56,078 nucleotides of DNA from Alloyangia pacifica (GTDB taxonomy: Bacteria; Pseudomonadota; Alphaproteobacteria; Rhodobacterales; Rhodobacteraceae): assembly GCF_020524285.1 (NCBI RefSeq), contig NZ_JAIVKX010000026.1:1-56078 (forward strand), written 5' to 3'. A program made the position numbers and the translations under genes. The notes below the pieces were generated by a model, which saw only the letters and a program-made list of their open reading frames with translations, did no database searches and was not told where the DNA came from. This document shows positions 9,252-18,600 of the stretch, in pieces (the stretch's first letter is position 1; each line of letters opens with the position of its first letter).

Positions 9252-10630
9252 GCCTGCCTGCCATTCCAACCATTGCCCTGGAAAAGATAGACTTCCTGCC
9301 GCCCGATCGGGTGACCGACGATTGCAGCGTGCTGACGCTGAAGTCGTTGGTGCTCGAGCCGATGCTGCGCTGGCAGGATGGCGAGATCCGTCCCGGTCTC
9401 TTCGCCGATTGGTCGCTGGATGAAACCGGATGCCGCTGGAGCCTGCGGATCCGCCCCGGCAAGGCCTTCCATGATGGCACGCCGGTCCTTGCGCAGCATG
9501 CGGCGGAGTTCATCGCGAGGATCCTCGACTCGCGCGACATGTTCGGCATGCCATGGTCCTACGCGCGTTACCTCGCGGGGGCCGAGATCTCCGCCGAGGG
9601 ACAGGTGCTGACCATCGCGACGCCGAAACCCTTCCCGGATCTGCCCGAGATCCTCTCGGAATTCTATCTGCCGCGCATGGACGCCGAGGGTCGCCCGGTG
9701 ATCGGCACCGGGCCGTGGCAGGTCGATTCCTTCACGCCCGGTATGGAGGCGTTGCTGCATCGGCGCAGCGACGGGCGCACTGCGCGGTTCGTCGCCATGC
9801 CCCGGGCCGAGGACCGGCTGGCCGCGCTGCGCGCAGGCGACGTGCAGGCCGCGACCCACATGGAAAGGCTGGAGCACCCGCTTCGAGGCATCGACGGCTT
9901 CGGCTGGCAGGAGCAGACCAGCACGTTGTCGGTCATGGCCTACATGAATGGTTTCGAGGGAGTCTTTGCCGACCCCCACGCACGGCTGGCCGCCAATCTG
10001 GCCATCGACCGCGCCCGGCTGGTCGAGGAGGTGATGGGCGGGCTCGCGCGCCCTTCGGACACCATCGTCAGCCCCTGGCATTTCGGCCATGCCGAGGCCG
10101 GGCTTGCGCCGCTGCGCTTCGACCCAGACGAGGCACGGCGCCTGCTTGAACTCTCGCAGGGCCCGCGCGAGGTCGTGCTGCGCAGCCCCACCTACATGCC
10201 CGAACGGGCGCCCGAGTTCGCGCGCTTCATGGCTGAGGCCTGGGACGCCGTCGGCTTCGAGACCCGGATCGAGATCGCCGAGGATCGGCCGCAATACGCC
10301 CGCGATATCGGTGAGAAGCGCATGGGCGACGCCGCGATCTTCGACAGCTCGCCGCACAGCACGTTCCGCGTACTCGATGACAAGATCTCCGGCCTGAGCC
10401 GCGCGGTCTGGTGGCAGGGCGTGTGCGATCCCCAGGTCGATGCGGGCTTCGACGCCGCGCGCCACCTGACGAACTGCCAGGCCCGCGCCAGCGCCTATGG
10501 CGGGCTTCTGCGCCGCCTGCAGGAGGCACCGCCCTGGGCCTACCTTTTCCACCCTGTGCTCTGCCTTGCGCATGCGCCTGCGCTGCAGGGGCTGAGCCTC
10601 GATCACAAGGGCATCCTGCGCATCGCCTGA
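9248..10630 (+). CDS. family 5 substrate-binding-protein homologue lacking a signal peptide
   Basis: The 460-residue protein resembles DppA/OppA-type binding proteins through the RPGKAFHDGTPV segment, the GTGPWQVDSF segment and the overall length. It begins MSLPAIPTIALEKIDFL with no hydrophobic or twin-arginine signal. The start at ATG 9248 overlaps the permease stop; the frame upstream of it is inside the permease gene, so a signal encoded further upstream is not available. It could be a cytoplasmic ligand sensor, as in SgrR-like regulators (though no DNA-binding domain is seen), an intracellular carrier, or a protein exported by another route. A second binding-protein homologue in one operon is notable. 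Family assignment is secure, function is open. Confidence 0.82.
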   Translation: MSLPAIPTIALEKIDFLPPDRVTDDCSVLTLKSLVLEPMLRWQDGEIRPGLFADWSLDETGCRWSLRIRPGKAFHDGTPVLAQHAAEFIARILDSRDMFGMPWSYARYLAGAEISAEGQVLTIATPKPFPDLPEILSEFYLPRMDAEGRPVIGTGPWQVDSFTPGMEALLHRRSDGRTARFVAMPRAEDRLAALRAGDVQAATHMERLEHPLRGIDGFGWQEQTSTLSVMAYMNGFEGVFADPHARLAANLAIDRARLVEEVMGGLARPSDTIVSPWHFGHAEAGLAPLRFDPDEARRLLELSQGPREVVLRSPTYMPERAPEFARFMAEAWDAVGFETRIEIAEDRPQYARDIGEKRMGDAAIFDSSPHSTFRVLDDKISGLSRAVWWQGVCDPQVDAGFDAARHLTNCQARASAYGGLLRRLQEAPPWAYLFHPVLCLAHAPALQGLSLDHKGILRIA

Positions 10631-10684
10631 TGTCCGCCCTCAAGTCAGATCCAGACAAGTCACATACAAAAAAAGGAGCCGAGC

Positions 10685-11068
10685 ATGCTCAAGGAATGCG
10701 CGATCACCTTCTATTACTACGAGGACATCCACGCGGTGGCCCCCTTTTACGAGGACGTGCTGGGCTTCGAACTGGTGCTCGACCAGGGGCTGGCCCGGAT
10801 CTACCGCATCGCCGGCAACGCCTATTTCGGCATCGTCGATGGCAACAAGGGGCATCTTAAGCATCAGCCGCAGAGCGCGACGCTCCTGACCGTGGTGTCC
10901 GAAGACGTAAAGGGTTGGCACGAGAAGATGACACAGGCCAGCGTTGCCGGGCTGTCCGACATCCTGCGCGGCACCTATTGCGAGCACTTCTTCTTCGAGG
11001 ATCCGGCTGGCTACGCCATCGAGATCCAGCGCTTCCACAACCCGGATGTGGCCAAGCTCTTCAAATGA
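10685..11068 (+). CDS. VOC (glyoxalase/bleomycin resistance/dioxygenase) family protein
   Basis: The 127-residue protein is a single VOC module with paired beta-alpha-beta-beta-beta units. The pattern FYEDVLGFELV is typical of the first unit, and FEDPAGYAIEIQRF supplies the usual C-terminal glutamate metal ligand. A strong AGGAG lies six bases before ATG 10685, following an A-rich stretch. Its stop overlaps the start of the P-loop/FGE fusion gene by 4 bp. VOC proteins may be isomerases, dioxygenases, glyoxalases or metal-binding resistance proteins. Which applies cannot be told, although a small cytoplasmic metal-dependent enzyme acting on the imported compound fits the operon. Confidence 0.85.
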   Translation: MLKECAITFYYYEDIHAVAPFYEDVLGFELVLDQGLARIYRIAGNAYFGIVDGNKGHLKHQPQSATLLTVVSEDVKGWHEKMTQASVAGLSDILRGTYCEHFFFEDPAGYAIEIQRFHNPDVAKLFK

Positions 11069-12840
11069 CCGAACATCCCATCCTGCCCCGGCTCGTGAGC
11101 TTTACCCACGAGGACCGTGCCGCCAAGGGCCTGCGGGTCTTTGCCGGTGATGCCGAGCCCGAGGTGGCGGTGCAGTTCACCGCCGCCGAGATGGTCTCCA
11201 TGCACCGTGCGCAACTGCTGCACGCGCCGCGCGGCGGCGGCAAAACCACCTTGGCGAACGAGCTGGCCGACGCGCTGACAGAGGCTCGTGGTCTGGGGAC
11301 GGGCCGCCTGCCCGAGGCGCTCTGCCGTCCGGCGGTGCGCAATCCCGAGGGGTTGACGCTTCCGCAGGTCTGGGAGGTCGGCGCATTGCATCCGCTGCTC
11401 GCCGCTCCGGGACAGGGCAGGGCGGCGCTGGCCGAGGCGCGCGCCCGATCAGGTGCGGTGCTGCTTATTCTGGACGGGCTCGAGCGCGAGGCCGATCCCT
11501 CCGCGCTGGTGCGGGACGCGATGGCATGGATCTCCGGCGCGCCCGAGGCCCGGCTGCTGGTTCTGTGCGAGAGCGGTGCGCTGGAAGCGATCCGACTGCA
11601 TCCGGACCTGCGTGTCCACGGCCTGCTGCCGCTGCTCCGGCCCGAGCGGAAGGCCGCACTGACCCCGCTCGGGCAGACGGACCCCTGCGACGATCTCTGG
11701 GTCTGGCCCGGTCTCTGGGCGCTCTCGCTCGCCGAGGGCCGTGCGCTGAGCCTGGCCGAGGCCGCCGCGACGCCCGCCGCGGAGGACTGGCTGCAGGAGG
11801 CGCGGGATGCGGCCGAGCTGGCCGCGCTGTCCGCCGATGAAATCGCCACGCGTGCGCAACAGGATCCCGCCCGCTGGGGTGGGCCACTGCGGCTACTGGT
11901 AGCCGAGCGGGGCACGGACGCAGCGCTTGCCGACGCCCTTGCGGGCGCAGGCCCGTTGCCGCTTCTGCTTGCCGCGGCCGATCTGACGCAGGCGAAACAG
12001 GAGGGCGCCTCAACAATTGCCAGCGCTCTGACGCACGCCATCGCGCAGGGGGGTGCCGCGCCGGCACTGCGCCGCCGCGCCGGCGAGGCGCTTGCCCGGC
12101 TCGGGGACCCGCGGGCGCTGGATGCGCTGGTCTCGGTGCCCGCGGGCACTTACACGATGGGCGGCGATCTGCATCCCAACTCGGCGCCTGCGCATCGCGT
12201 CACCCTGCGTGGCTTCCGCATCGGCGCCTACCCGGTGACCTGCGGGGCCTATCTGCGGTTTGTCGAGGACACCGGTCGGAGCTGGGTCACGGCCAACGGG
12301 CGGGCGCCGGAGCGCGCCAGCCATCCGGCCACCGATCTCACCTGGCACGACGCCCGCAACTATTGCGCATGGCTCACCGAAAGGTGGCGGGCGGACGGGC
12401 GTATTGCCGCGGCTCAGAGCGTGCGCCTGCCGACCGAACGCGAATGGGAGGCGGCCGCGCGCGGCGCCGACGGCTTTGCCTACCCCTGGGGCCAAGACTG
12501 GGCGCCCGAACATGCGAATGACGAAGAAACCGCCTTCAACGACATCTGCACGGTCGGCCTCTTTCGCGAGGGCGCCTCGCCCTTCGGATGCTTCGATATG
12601 GCGGGGCAGGTCTGGGAATGGTGCACGACCCTCTGGGGCACGGACATGGCCGCGCCGAGCTTTGCCTTCCCCTGGGCCGAGGACGGACGCGAGGCCCTGG
12701 ACGCATCGCCCGAGGTGCGCCGGGTGCTGCGCGGCGGATGCTTCTCGTCCGGGCGGCTGAAGGCCAACGGCATCTACCGCGGCAGCCTCGAGCCCAATGG
12801 CTTCTGGCGGGGCAACGGGTTTCGGGTGGTGGTCTCCTAG
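11065..12840 (+). CDS. P-loop (STAND-like) ATPase fused to FGE-sulfatase-like domain
   Basis: The 591-residue protein starts at ATG 11065, overlapping the VOC stop. Residues about 40-170 hold a P-loop NTPase-like region with APRGGGKTT at 54-62 (the first Walker A glycine is alanine) and a Walker B-like LLILDGLERE. A helical, HEAT-like stretch with GEALARLGDPRALDAL follows. Residues about 356-591 are a formylglycine-generating-enzyme/C-type-lectin-like domain: VPAGTYTMGG, LPTEREWEAAARG, MAGQVWEW, VLRGGCF and NGFRVV. The CHxSYC pair that catalyses formylglycine formation is missing, so it is probably a binding or EgtB/CLec-like domain. Resemblance to STAND signalling proteins is by architecture only. 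Confidence 0.75.
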   Translation: MTEHPILPRLVSFTHEDRAAKGLRVFAGDAEPEVAVQFTAAEMVSMHRAQLLHAPRGGGKTTLANELADALTEARGLGTGRLPEALCRPAVRNPEGLTLPQVWEVGALHPLLAAPGQGRAALAEARARSGAVLLILDGLEREADPSALVRDAMAWISGAPEARLLVLCESGALEAIRLHPDLRVHGLLPLLRPERKAALTPLGQTDPCDDLWVWPGLWALSLAEGRALSLAEAAATPAAEDWLQEARDAAELAALSADEIATRAQQDPARWGGPLRLLVAERGTDAALADALAGAGPLPLLLAAADLTQAKQEGASTIASALTHAIAQGGAAPALRRRAGEALARLGDPRALDALVSVPAGTYTMGGDLHPNSAPAHRVTLRGFRIGAYPVTCGAYLRFVEDTGRSWVTANGRAPERASHPATDLTWHDARNYCAWLTERWRADGRIAAAQSVRLPTEREWEAAARGADGFAYPWGQDWAPEHANDEETAFNDICTVGLFREGASPFGCFDMAGQVWEWCTTLWGTDMAAPSFAFPWAEDGREALDASPEVRRVLRGGCFSSGRLKANGIYRGSLEPNGFWRGNGFRVVVS

Positions 12841-12926
12841 GCGCGCGCCACGCATCATCGCGTGACTGTTGAGACGTAGGTGCGGGCGGCGACGGCGCCG
12901 AAGAGACATCTCGCAATCGGCCTCGG

Positions 12927-12956
12927 CCGCTGCCGCGACTTTCTGCGTGGCAGCGG
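12927..12956. terminator. possible bidirectional terminator hairpin
   Basis: CCGCTGCC (12927-12934) pairs with GGCAGCGG (12949-12956) around a 14-base loop in the gap between the convergent P-loop/FGE gene and the alpha/beta hydrolase gene. No clear T-run follows on either strand. Confidence 0.35.
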
Positions 12957-12972
12957 TCGATGCGATGCGGGC

Positions 12973-13899
12973 CTAGGCGGGCGCTCGCGCGGCATGCGTC
13001 GCCCCGGAGAATTGCGCCTCCAGCCAGTCGCAGACATCCGAAACCACCGCGTCCGAAAGCCAATGTCCCAGTCCCTGGTGCACCCGCAGCTCGGCGCCGG
13101 GGACCCGCGCCGCGGCGCGTTCGCCGAGGGCGACCGGCAGGCAGGGATCGGCGGCGCCATGTACCACGAGCGCCGGAATCCGGAGCGTGCCAAGCGCCTC
13201 TACCCAGTCCGGCGAGTCGGTGATCGCCAGGGCCTGCCGCAGGAAGCCGCCGCCATCGCCGCCGCCCTCGTTCGAGCGATCGAGCAGGGCCCCGGCGCCG
13301 GCCCGCGTCGCAGCGTCGTCGGCGCGCACCAGCCCGCCGGAGTAGAACTCGGCGCTCTCGCAATAGGCGCGCAGCTGGCCCTCGCGGTCCGGCGGCAGCA
13401 GGAAGAACCGTTCGATCATCGCGTCGTTTGCGGCGGTGCCGGCGGCCACGGGCTCGCCATCAGCGCTGGAGAGCGACACCAGCGCGGTCACGCGGCCCGG
13501 CGCGCGCAGCGCCACGTGCTGCGCGATCATCCCGCCCATCGAGAACCCGGCGCAGGCAAAGCGCGCGATCCCGAGGTGGTCGGCCAGCGCCAGAAGATCG
13601 TCCGCCATGTCGGCCAGGTGGTAGGGGGCCGCGACGCTGTGCCGGCTGATCCAGCGGAAGCCCTGCGGCACGGCGTCGTACGGCGGGCCCATCCGCTGCG
13701 ACAGCCCTATGTCGCGGTTGTCGGCGCGGATCACCCGGAAGTTCTGCGCGAGACGTGCCACCAGCGCCTCGGGCCACTCGGTGAGCTGCATGCCGAGGCC
13801 GGTTGCAAGAAACAACGCCGGGGCCTCCTCGGGGCCGTCCGTGCGGTAGCACAGGCGAACCCCGTTGACCTTGGCAAAGAGATCGCCTTGGGCGCTCAC
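12973..13899 (-). CDS. alpha/beta hydrolase
   Basis: The 308-residue protein has the alpha/beta hydrolase fold. The nucleophile elbow reads GFSMGG, with serine as nucleophile. The likely acid is D in VVHGAADPCLP and the likely base is H in QGLGHWLS. There is no signal peptide. Its start overlaps the stop of the choline-binding-protein gene by 4 bp (ATGA at 13896-13899), so the two are co-translated. An esterase or amidase acting on a choline ester or similar is an attractive inference, since choline uptake plus a hydrolase would release choline from an ester, but the fold also covers lipases, lactonases and dehalogenases. Confidence 0.85.
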   Translation of the reverse strand: MSAQGDLFAKVNGVRLCYRTDGPEEAPALFLATGLGMQLTEWPEALVARLAQNFRVIRADNRDIGLSQRMGPPYDAVPQGFRWISRHSVAAPYHLADMADDLLALADHLGIARFACAGFSMGGMIAQHVALRAPGRVTALVSLSSADGEPVAAGTAANDAMIERFFLLPPDREGQLRAYCESAEFYSGGLVRADDAATRAGAGALLDRSNEGGGDGGGFLRQALAITDSPDWVEALGTLRIPALVVHGAADPCLPVALGERAAARVPGAELRVHQGLGHWLSDAVVSDVCDWLEAQFSGATHAARAPA

Positions 13900-14819
13900 A
13901 GCCCGAGCCCTTCTTTCACCGCAGGCAGGGCGGGGGCACCGTCGAGCGTCGTCACGCCCTCGAGCCAGCCATCCAGCATCTGCGCGTTCTCGTCGATGAT
14001 CCTGCGCGCGGCATCAAGCTCGGACATGCCATCGTCGAGGATGTAGCCCATGCCGATGTTTTCCATCTCGACGGTGAAGCGCATCTGCGACAGCAGCTTG
14101 CCCACGTTCGGGCACTCGGCGTCATAGCCCTTGCGGAACTGGGTGTGCACCGTGGCGCCGCCGAAGTTTGGCCCGTAGAAGTCGTCACCGCCGGTCAGGT
14201 AGCGCATGTCGAAGCGGGTGTTCATCGGGTGCGGTGCCCAGCCGAGGAAGACAATCCACTTGCCGCGCTTCACCTCGCGGGCGACCTGCGCCAGCATGCC
14301 TTGCTCGGAGCTCTCGACCACGTCCCAGTCGTCCAGGCCGAAGTCCCCGGAGTCGCGCGCCGCGATCATGCTGTCGTTGGAGCCCGGCGAGAGGCCGTAG
14401 AGCTTGTGGTCGAACTCGTCCTCATGCGCGGCGATATCGGCGAAGTCATGCACGCCGGCCTCGTAGACATAGGAGGGCACCGCCCAGGTGTATTTCGCGC
14501 CTTGGAGGTTCTGCGACACCGTCACAACCGAGCCGTCCTCCTTGAAGGGGGCGTAGTACTTCGTCATCGCCGGGTCCCAGAAACCGAGGAAGGCGTCGAC
14601 CTCCTGCGAGGCCATCGACTCGTAGATGATCGGGATGCTGAGCATGTCGACCTCGGCGTCGTAGCCGAGCTGTTCGAGCAGCACCTGCGCGATGCCGGAG
14701 GTCAGCGCGGTGTCGGTCCAGCCGGGCTGGGCGAGCTGCACGTTGCTGCACGCGGCTTGGGCAAACGGGGCGGAGGCGAGAAAGGCGCTTGCGGCAAGCG
14801 CGGCCGGGGAGGTCTTCAT
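13896..14819 (-). CDS. choX: choline/glycine-betaine-type ABC substrate-binding protein
   Basis: The 307-residue protein is an OpuAC-type periplasmic binding protein with a Sec signal ending near AQAA (residue 23). Candidate ligand residues match those described for rhizobial ChoX in kind and spacing: aromatic box W34, W81, Y110 and W194, with D36 in GWTDTA and N148 in PGSNDS. This supports choline, a close analogue, or betaine as ligand. No permease or ATPase gene (choW, choV) is adjacent; the gene is followed only by an alpha/beta hydrolase. It is divergent from a BetI-like TetR gene with two operators between, so control by choline is likely. Confidence 0.87.
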   Translation of the reverse strand: MKTSPAALAASAFLASAPFAQAACSNVQLAQPGWTDTALTSGIAQVLLEQLGYDAEVDMLSIPIIYESMASQEVDAFLGFWDPAMTKYYAPFKEDGSVVTVSQNLQGAKYTWAVPSYVYEAGVHDFADIAAHEDEFDHKLYGLSPGSNDSMIAARDSGDFGLDDWDVVESSEQGMLAQVAREVKRGKWIVFLGWAPHPMNTRFDMRYLTGGDDFYGPNFGGATVHTQFRKGYDAECPNVGKLLSQMRFTVEMENIGMGYILDDGMSELDAARRIIDENAQMLDGWLEGVTTLDGAPALPAVKEGLGL

Positions 14820-14850
14820 CTCAAGTATCCTGTCCTGTTGTTATATAAAC

Positions 14851-14864
14851 TGACCATCGGGTCA
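14851..14864. promoter_or_regulatory. TetR/BetI-like operator 1 (TGAC-N6-GTCA)
   Basis: TGACcatcggGTCA lies 31 bp upstream of the choX start. A second copy, TGACcgacgaGTCA, is found 38 bp away with identical half-sites and spacing. The AT-rich DNA around them is the likely divergent promoter. Confidence 0.6.
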
Positions 14865-14888
14865 ATTTATGCGCTGGATAAGATAAGT

Positions 14889-14902
14889 TGACCGACGAGT
14901 CA
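14889..14902. promoter_or_regulatory. TetR/BetI-like operator 2 (TGAC-N6-GTCA)
   Basis: TGACcgacgaGTCA sits within the extended inverted repeat TTGAC-N6-GTCAA, about 50 bp before the TetR-family gene at 14952. Together with operator 1 it forms a two-site control region for both divergent genes. Confidence 0.6.
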
Positions 14903-14951
14903 AACTATACTACCCGCAGTACCTGAATGGGGGCAGGCAGGAGGAACGGCC

Positions 14952-15608
14952 ATGGGACGCAGGCCATTGTCGAAGATCCGCCGCAGGGAGCTGGCCCGGG
15001 CGGCGCACCTCTGCCTTGCCCGCCACGGTATGGCCGCCACCACCCTGGCCCGGGTCGCCGAGGAGGCCGGCGTTTCCAAGGCCAGCGTCCTGCACTATTT
15101 CCGGACCAAGGAAGACTTGCTGGAAGCGGCGCTGCGGCACGGCAACAGCGCGCTGCGCGACGAGGTTTCGGCGCTGATGAAGGTGGCGCGCGATCCCTGG
15201 CAGCGGATCTACGCGGTGATCGAGGCGAACCTTTCGCCGCGGGCCTTCAGGCCGTCGATTGCGCATGGCTGGATGTCGCTCAGCGCGGCGGTGCCCTACA
15301 ACCGGCAGTACCAGCGCATCCAGACGGTGATCTACGCGCGCACCCGCAGCAATCTCGTGGGGCCGTTGCGGGCGCTGTCGGACGAAAGCACCGCCGAGCT
15401 GATGACCGACGCGTTGATCTCGGTGATCGACGGGGTCTGGACGCGTTGCGGGCTGAGCCTCGGCGGAATCACCGCCACGGATGCAAGAGCCCAGTTCGAA
15501 TTGCTCCTAGATGCGCGCTTTGGCGACACCCCCGAGCGCCGCGCGGCCCAGTCCACCATGGCCGAGGCCTGCCGGATCCTCATGCTGTCGAAGGGGATCG
15601 CCGAATAG
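14952..15608 (+). CDS. TetR-family regulator, BetI-like
   Basis: The 218-residue protein has an N-terminal TetR helix-turn-helix (residues about 9-55, with TTLARVAEEAGVSKASVLHY) and a ligand-binding C-terminal domain. The run YNRQYQRIQTVIYARTRSNL resembles the corresponding region of BetI, the choline-responsive repressor. It is divergent from choX and has two TGAC-N6-GTCA operators in the shared promoter, so it probably represses choX and itself and is released by choline or an analogue. The BetI name is inference from context and partial similarity, because no betA or betB is present here. Confidence 0.85.
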   Translation: MGRRPLSKIRRRELARAAHLCLARHGMAATTLARVAEEAGVSKASVLHYFRTKEDLLEAALRHGNSALRDEVSALMKVARDPWQRIYAVIEANLSPRAFRPSIAHGWMSLSAAVPYNRQYQRIQTVIYARTRSNLVGPLRALSDESTAELMTDALISVIDGVWTRCGLSLGGITATDARAQFELLLDARFGDTPERRAAQSTMAEACRILMLSKGIAE

Positions 15609-15622
15609 CGCAGCCGGCCCGC

Positions 15623-15642
15623 GCCAGGACCGGTGGCCTGGC
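15623..15642. terminator. possible bidirectional terminator hairpin
   Basis: GCCAGG (15623-15628) pairs with CCTGGC (15637-15642) in the 90-bp gap between the convergent BetI-like and RND genes. It is a short GC stem without a T-run. Confidence 0.3.
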
Positions 15643-15698
15643 AGACATTCGGGTTCCAGCTGTACGTCGACCTTCCCAGTCGCGATTCAGTCGGTGCC

Positions 15699-18600
15699 TC
15701 AATCCCCCTGCGCCGAGGGGCCACCGAAAGCCGCTTGTGAATGGAGCGCTGGGGCATCGCTCCGGCTGCTCGGCACTGCGCGTGCGTCGCGCTTCTCGCG
15801 CAGCATCAGCATCGCTGGGGTCACCACGAGTGTGAGCACCGTGGCGATCACCAGCCCGCCCGCGATGGCGCTCGACAGCTCGGTCCAGTACTGCGTCGAG
15901 GGGGCGCCGAAGACGATCTCGCGCGAGATGAAATTGATATTCATCCCAAGCACCATGGGCATCAGCCCCAGCGCCGTGGTGATGGAGGTCAGCACCACCG
16001 GGCGGAGGCGCTGTGCGCCTGTCCGCAGTGCCGCCTCCAGCGGTGAGAGCCCGTCCTTGCGCAGGTCGTTGTAGGCATCGATCAGCACGATGTTGTTGTT
16101 CACAACGATCCCCGCGAGCGCGATCACCCCGACGCCGCCCATGACGATGCCGAAGGGGCGGCCGGTGACGATCAGCCCCAGCAGCACCCCGCCGATCGAG
16201 AAGACGATGGCGCTCATCACGACCAGGGACTGGTAGAAGCTGTTGAACTGCACCACGAGGATCAGGAACATCAGCCCGATCGCGGCGAGGAAGGCGACGG
16301 CGAGGAAGGTCATGGATTCCTGCTGGTCCTCGGCCTCGCCGGCGAACTCGTAGGACGCGCTGTCGGGCAGATCAGCCTGATCGAGCTCGGTGCGAAGGGC
16401 CATCACCTGGTCGTTGACCAGCAGGCCCGGGGCGACATTGGCCTCGATGGTGGTGACGCGCTGTTCGTCGACCCGGCGGATCACGCCGACGCGCTCGACC
16501 GGCTCGAAGGTGACGAAGTTGGAGATCGGCACCAGCCCGGCCGAGGTCGGCACGCGCAGGTTCGTCAGCTCCGACAGCGAGCGGGAGTCGTTGGGAAAGC
16601 GCACCCGCACGTCGAGCTCGCCGTCGGCATCTGGCGGGCGGTAATCGGTGACGGTGATGCCTTGGGTGAGCAGCTGCACCGCCTGGCCCAGCAGGCTGAC
16701 GTCTGCGCCGAAGCGCGCCGCTTCGGCGCGGTCGACGTTGATCGCCACCTCGACACCGGGCAGCGGGCGGGTGTCAGTGATATCGGTGAAGCCACCGACG
16801 CGCTCCATCGCCGCCAGCACGTCGTCCACCGCCGCGCTCTGCTGCGAGAAATCTCCAGCCGAGACGCGCAGGTTCACCGGTTTGCCGCTCGACGGGCCGC
16901 CGCTCTCGGTCTCGACCTGCACGTCGATGCCCGCGATATCGGCCATCTTTTCACGGATGTCCGCGCCGATCTCGTCGGCGGTCCGGCGCTCCTGCCAGTC
17001 CACCAGATCGAGCTGCAGGGTGCCGATCACGTCTTCTTCGCCGCCGCCGGCGCTCATGGTCGAGCGGGCGTAGACGCTCTCGATCCCCTCGGTGCCGACG
17101 AGACGATCCTCGACCTTGCGCACCAGATCGTCGCGTTCGTAGATCGACAGGTTGTCGCGGGCGCGGACCTGCAACTGCATGAACTCGGGCTCTACCGACG
17201 GGAAGAACGAGATGCCCCGCCCGAACTGACCGTAGAGCGCGAAGCCGCCGAGCAGCAGCGCCAGCGCCAGAACGACGGTCGTCCAAGGGCGCAGGATGGC
17301 GCGTTCGAGCAGCCGTACGTAGGCCCCGGTGAGCCCACCGATCTGGCGCGGGTCGCCGCGTTCGGCGGCGTGCAGCGCGGCCTTGGCCTGGGCTGTCTGC
17401 GGCTGGTTGCGGCCGATCATGCCGCCCAGCACGGGGATGAAGATCAGCGCCATGAAGAGCGAGGCGCCCAGCGTCAGGATCACGGTGATCGGCAGGTACT
17501 TCATGAACTGCCCGATCAGGCCGGTCCAGAACAGCAGCGGGAAGAACACCGACAGGGTGGTGGCGGTGGAGGCGATGATCGGCCACGCCATGCGCTTGGC
17601 GGCATGGGCATAGGCGGCCTTCGGGCTGTCGCCCTCCTGCAGGCGGCGGTCCGCCAGTTCGACGGTGACGATGGCGCCGTCGACCAGCATGCCCACCACG
17701 AGGATCAGCGCGAAGAGCACCACGATGTTCATGGTGAAACCCATCGCCCAGATAATCGCGACGCCAGCGAGGAAGGCACCGGGGATCGACAGGCCGACGA
17801 GGATCGCCGAGCGCAGCCCGAGCGCGAAGACGATGACGATCATCACCAGCATGACGGCGGCCATGACGTTGGCCTCCAGATCCGACAGCAGCGTCTTCAC
17901 CTGCTCCGACTGGTCCTGCAGGTAGGTGACGCGCAGGCTGCCCGGCCAGTCGCCGCTCATCTCGTCGATGACCCGCTTGGTGGCCGCGACGGTGTCGATG
18001 ATATTGGCGCCCGAGCGTTTGGTGACCTCCAGCGCCAGCGAGGGCTGGCCGTCGATGCGGGCGTAGCCGGTGGGGTCTTCGAAGGTGCGGCGCACGGTTG
18101 CCACGTCGCCGAAGGTGACGACGGTGGTGCCGTCGACCTTCACCGGCATGGCCATCACGTCCTCGAGGTCTTCGATCAGGCCGGGCACCTTCAACACGAT
18201 GCGCCCGCCGCCGGTCTCGATGGCGCCCGCGGCGATCAGCTGGTTGTTGCGCTGCAGCTGGCTGGTCAGCGTCTCAAAGCTGAGGTTGTAGGTCTGGAAG
18301 ACGGTCGGGTCGATCAGCACCTCGAGGAATTCCTCGCGCGCGCCGCCGATGTCCACTTCCAGCACACCGGGCAGCGCTTCGAGCTTGTCCTGCACCGCCT
18401 CGGCGACGTCATTCAAGGTTCGCTCGGGCAGGGGGCCGGACAGTAAGGCAGTGATGATCGGGAAGAGCGCGGTGTTGATCTCGGTGACGTTGAGCGTGGT
18501 GGCGTCTTCGGGCAGGTCGCTCTGCACGGTGTCGGCGGCCTCGCGCACCTTGTCGAGCGCCTCGTCGATGTCGCCGCCGGCGGCAAACTCGAGCTGCACG

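Noticed and set aside
11065-12840. Second active sulfatase maturase
   Set aside because: The FGE-like domain lacks the CHxSYC cysteine pair (GGCFSSGRLK in its place), so it cannot be assumed to make formylglycine.
16662-18446. Plus-strand frame inside the RND permease
   Set aside because: It is His/Asp/Gln-rich antisense sequence with no fold signature.
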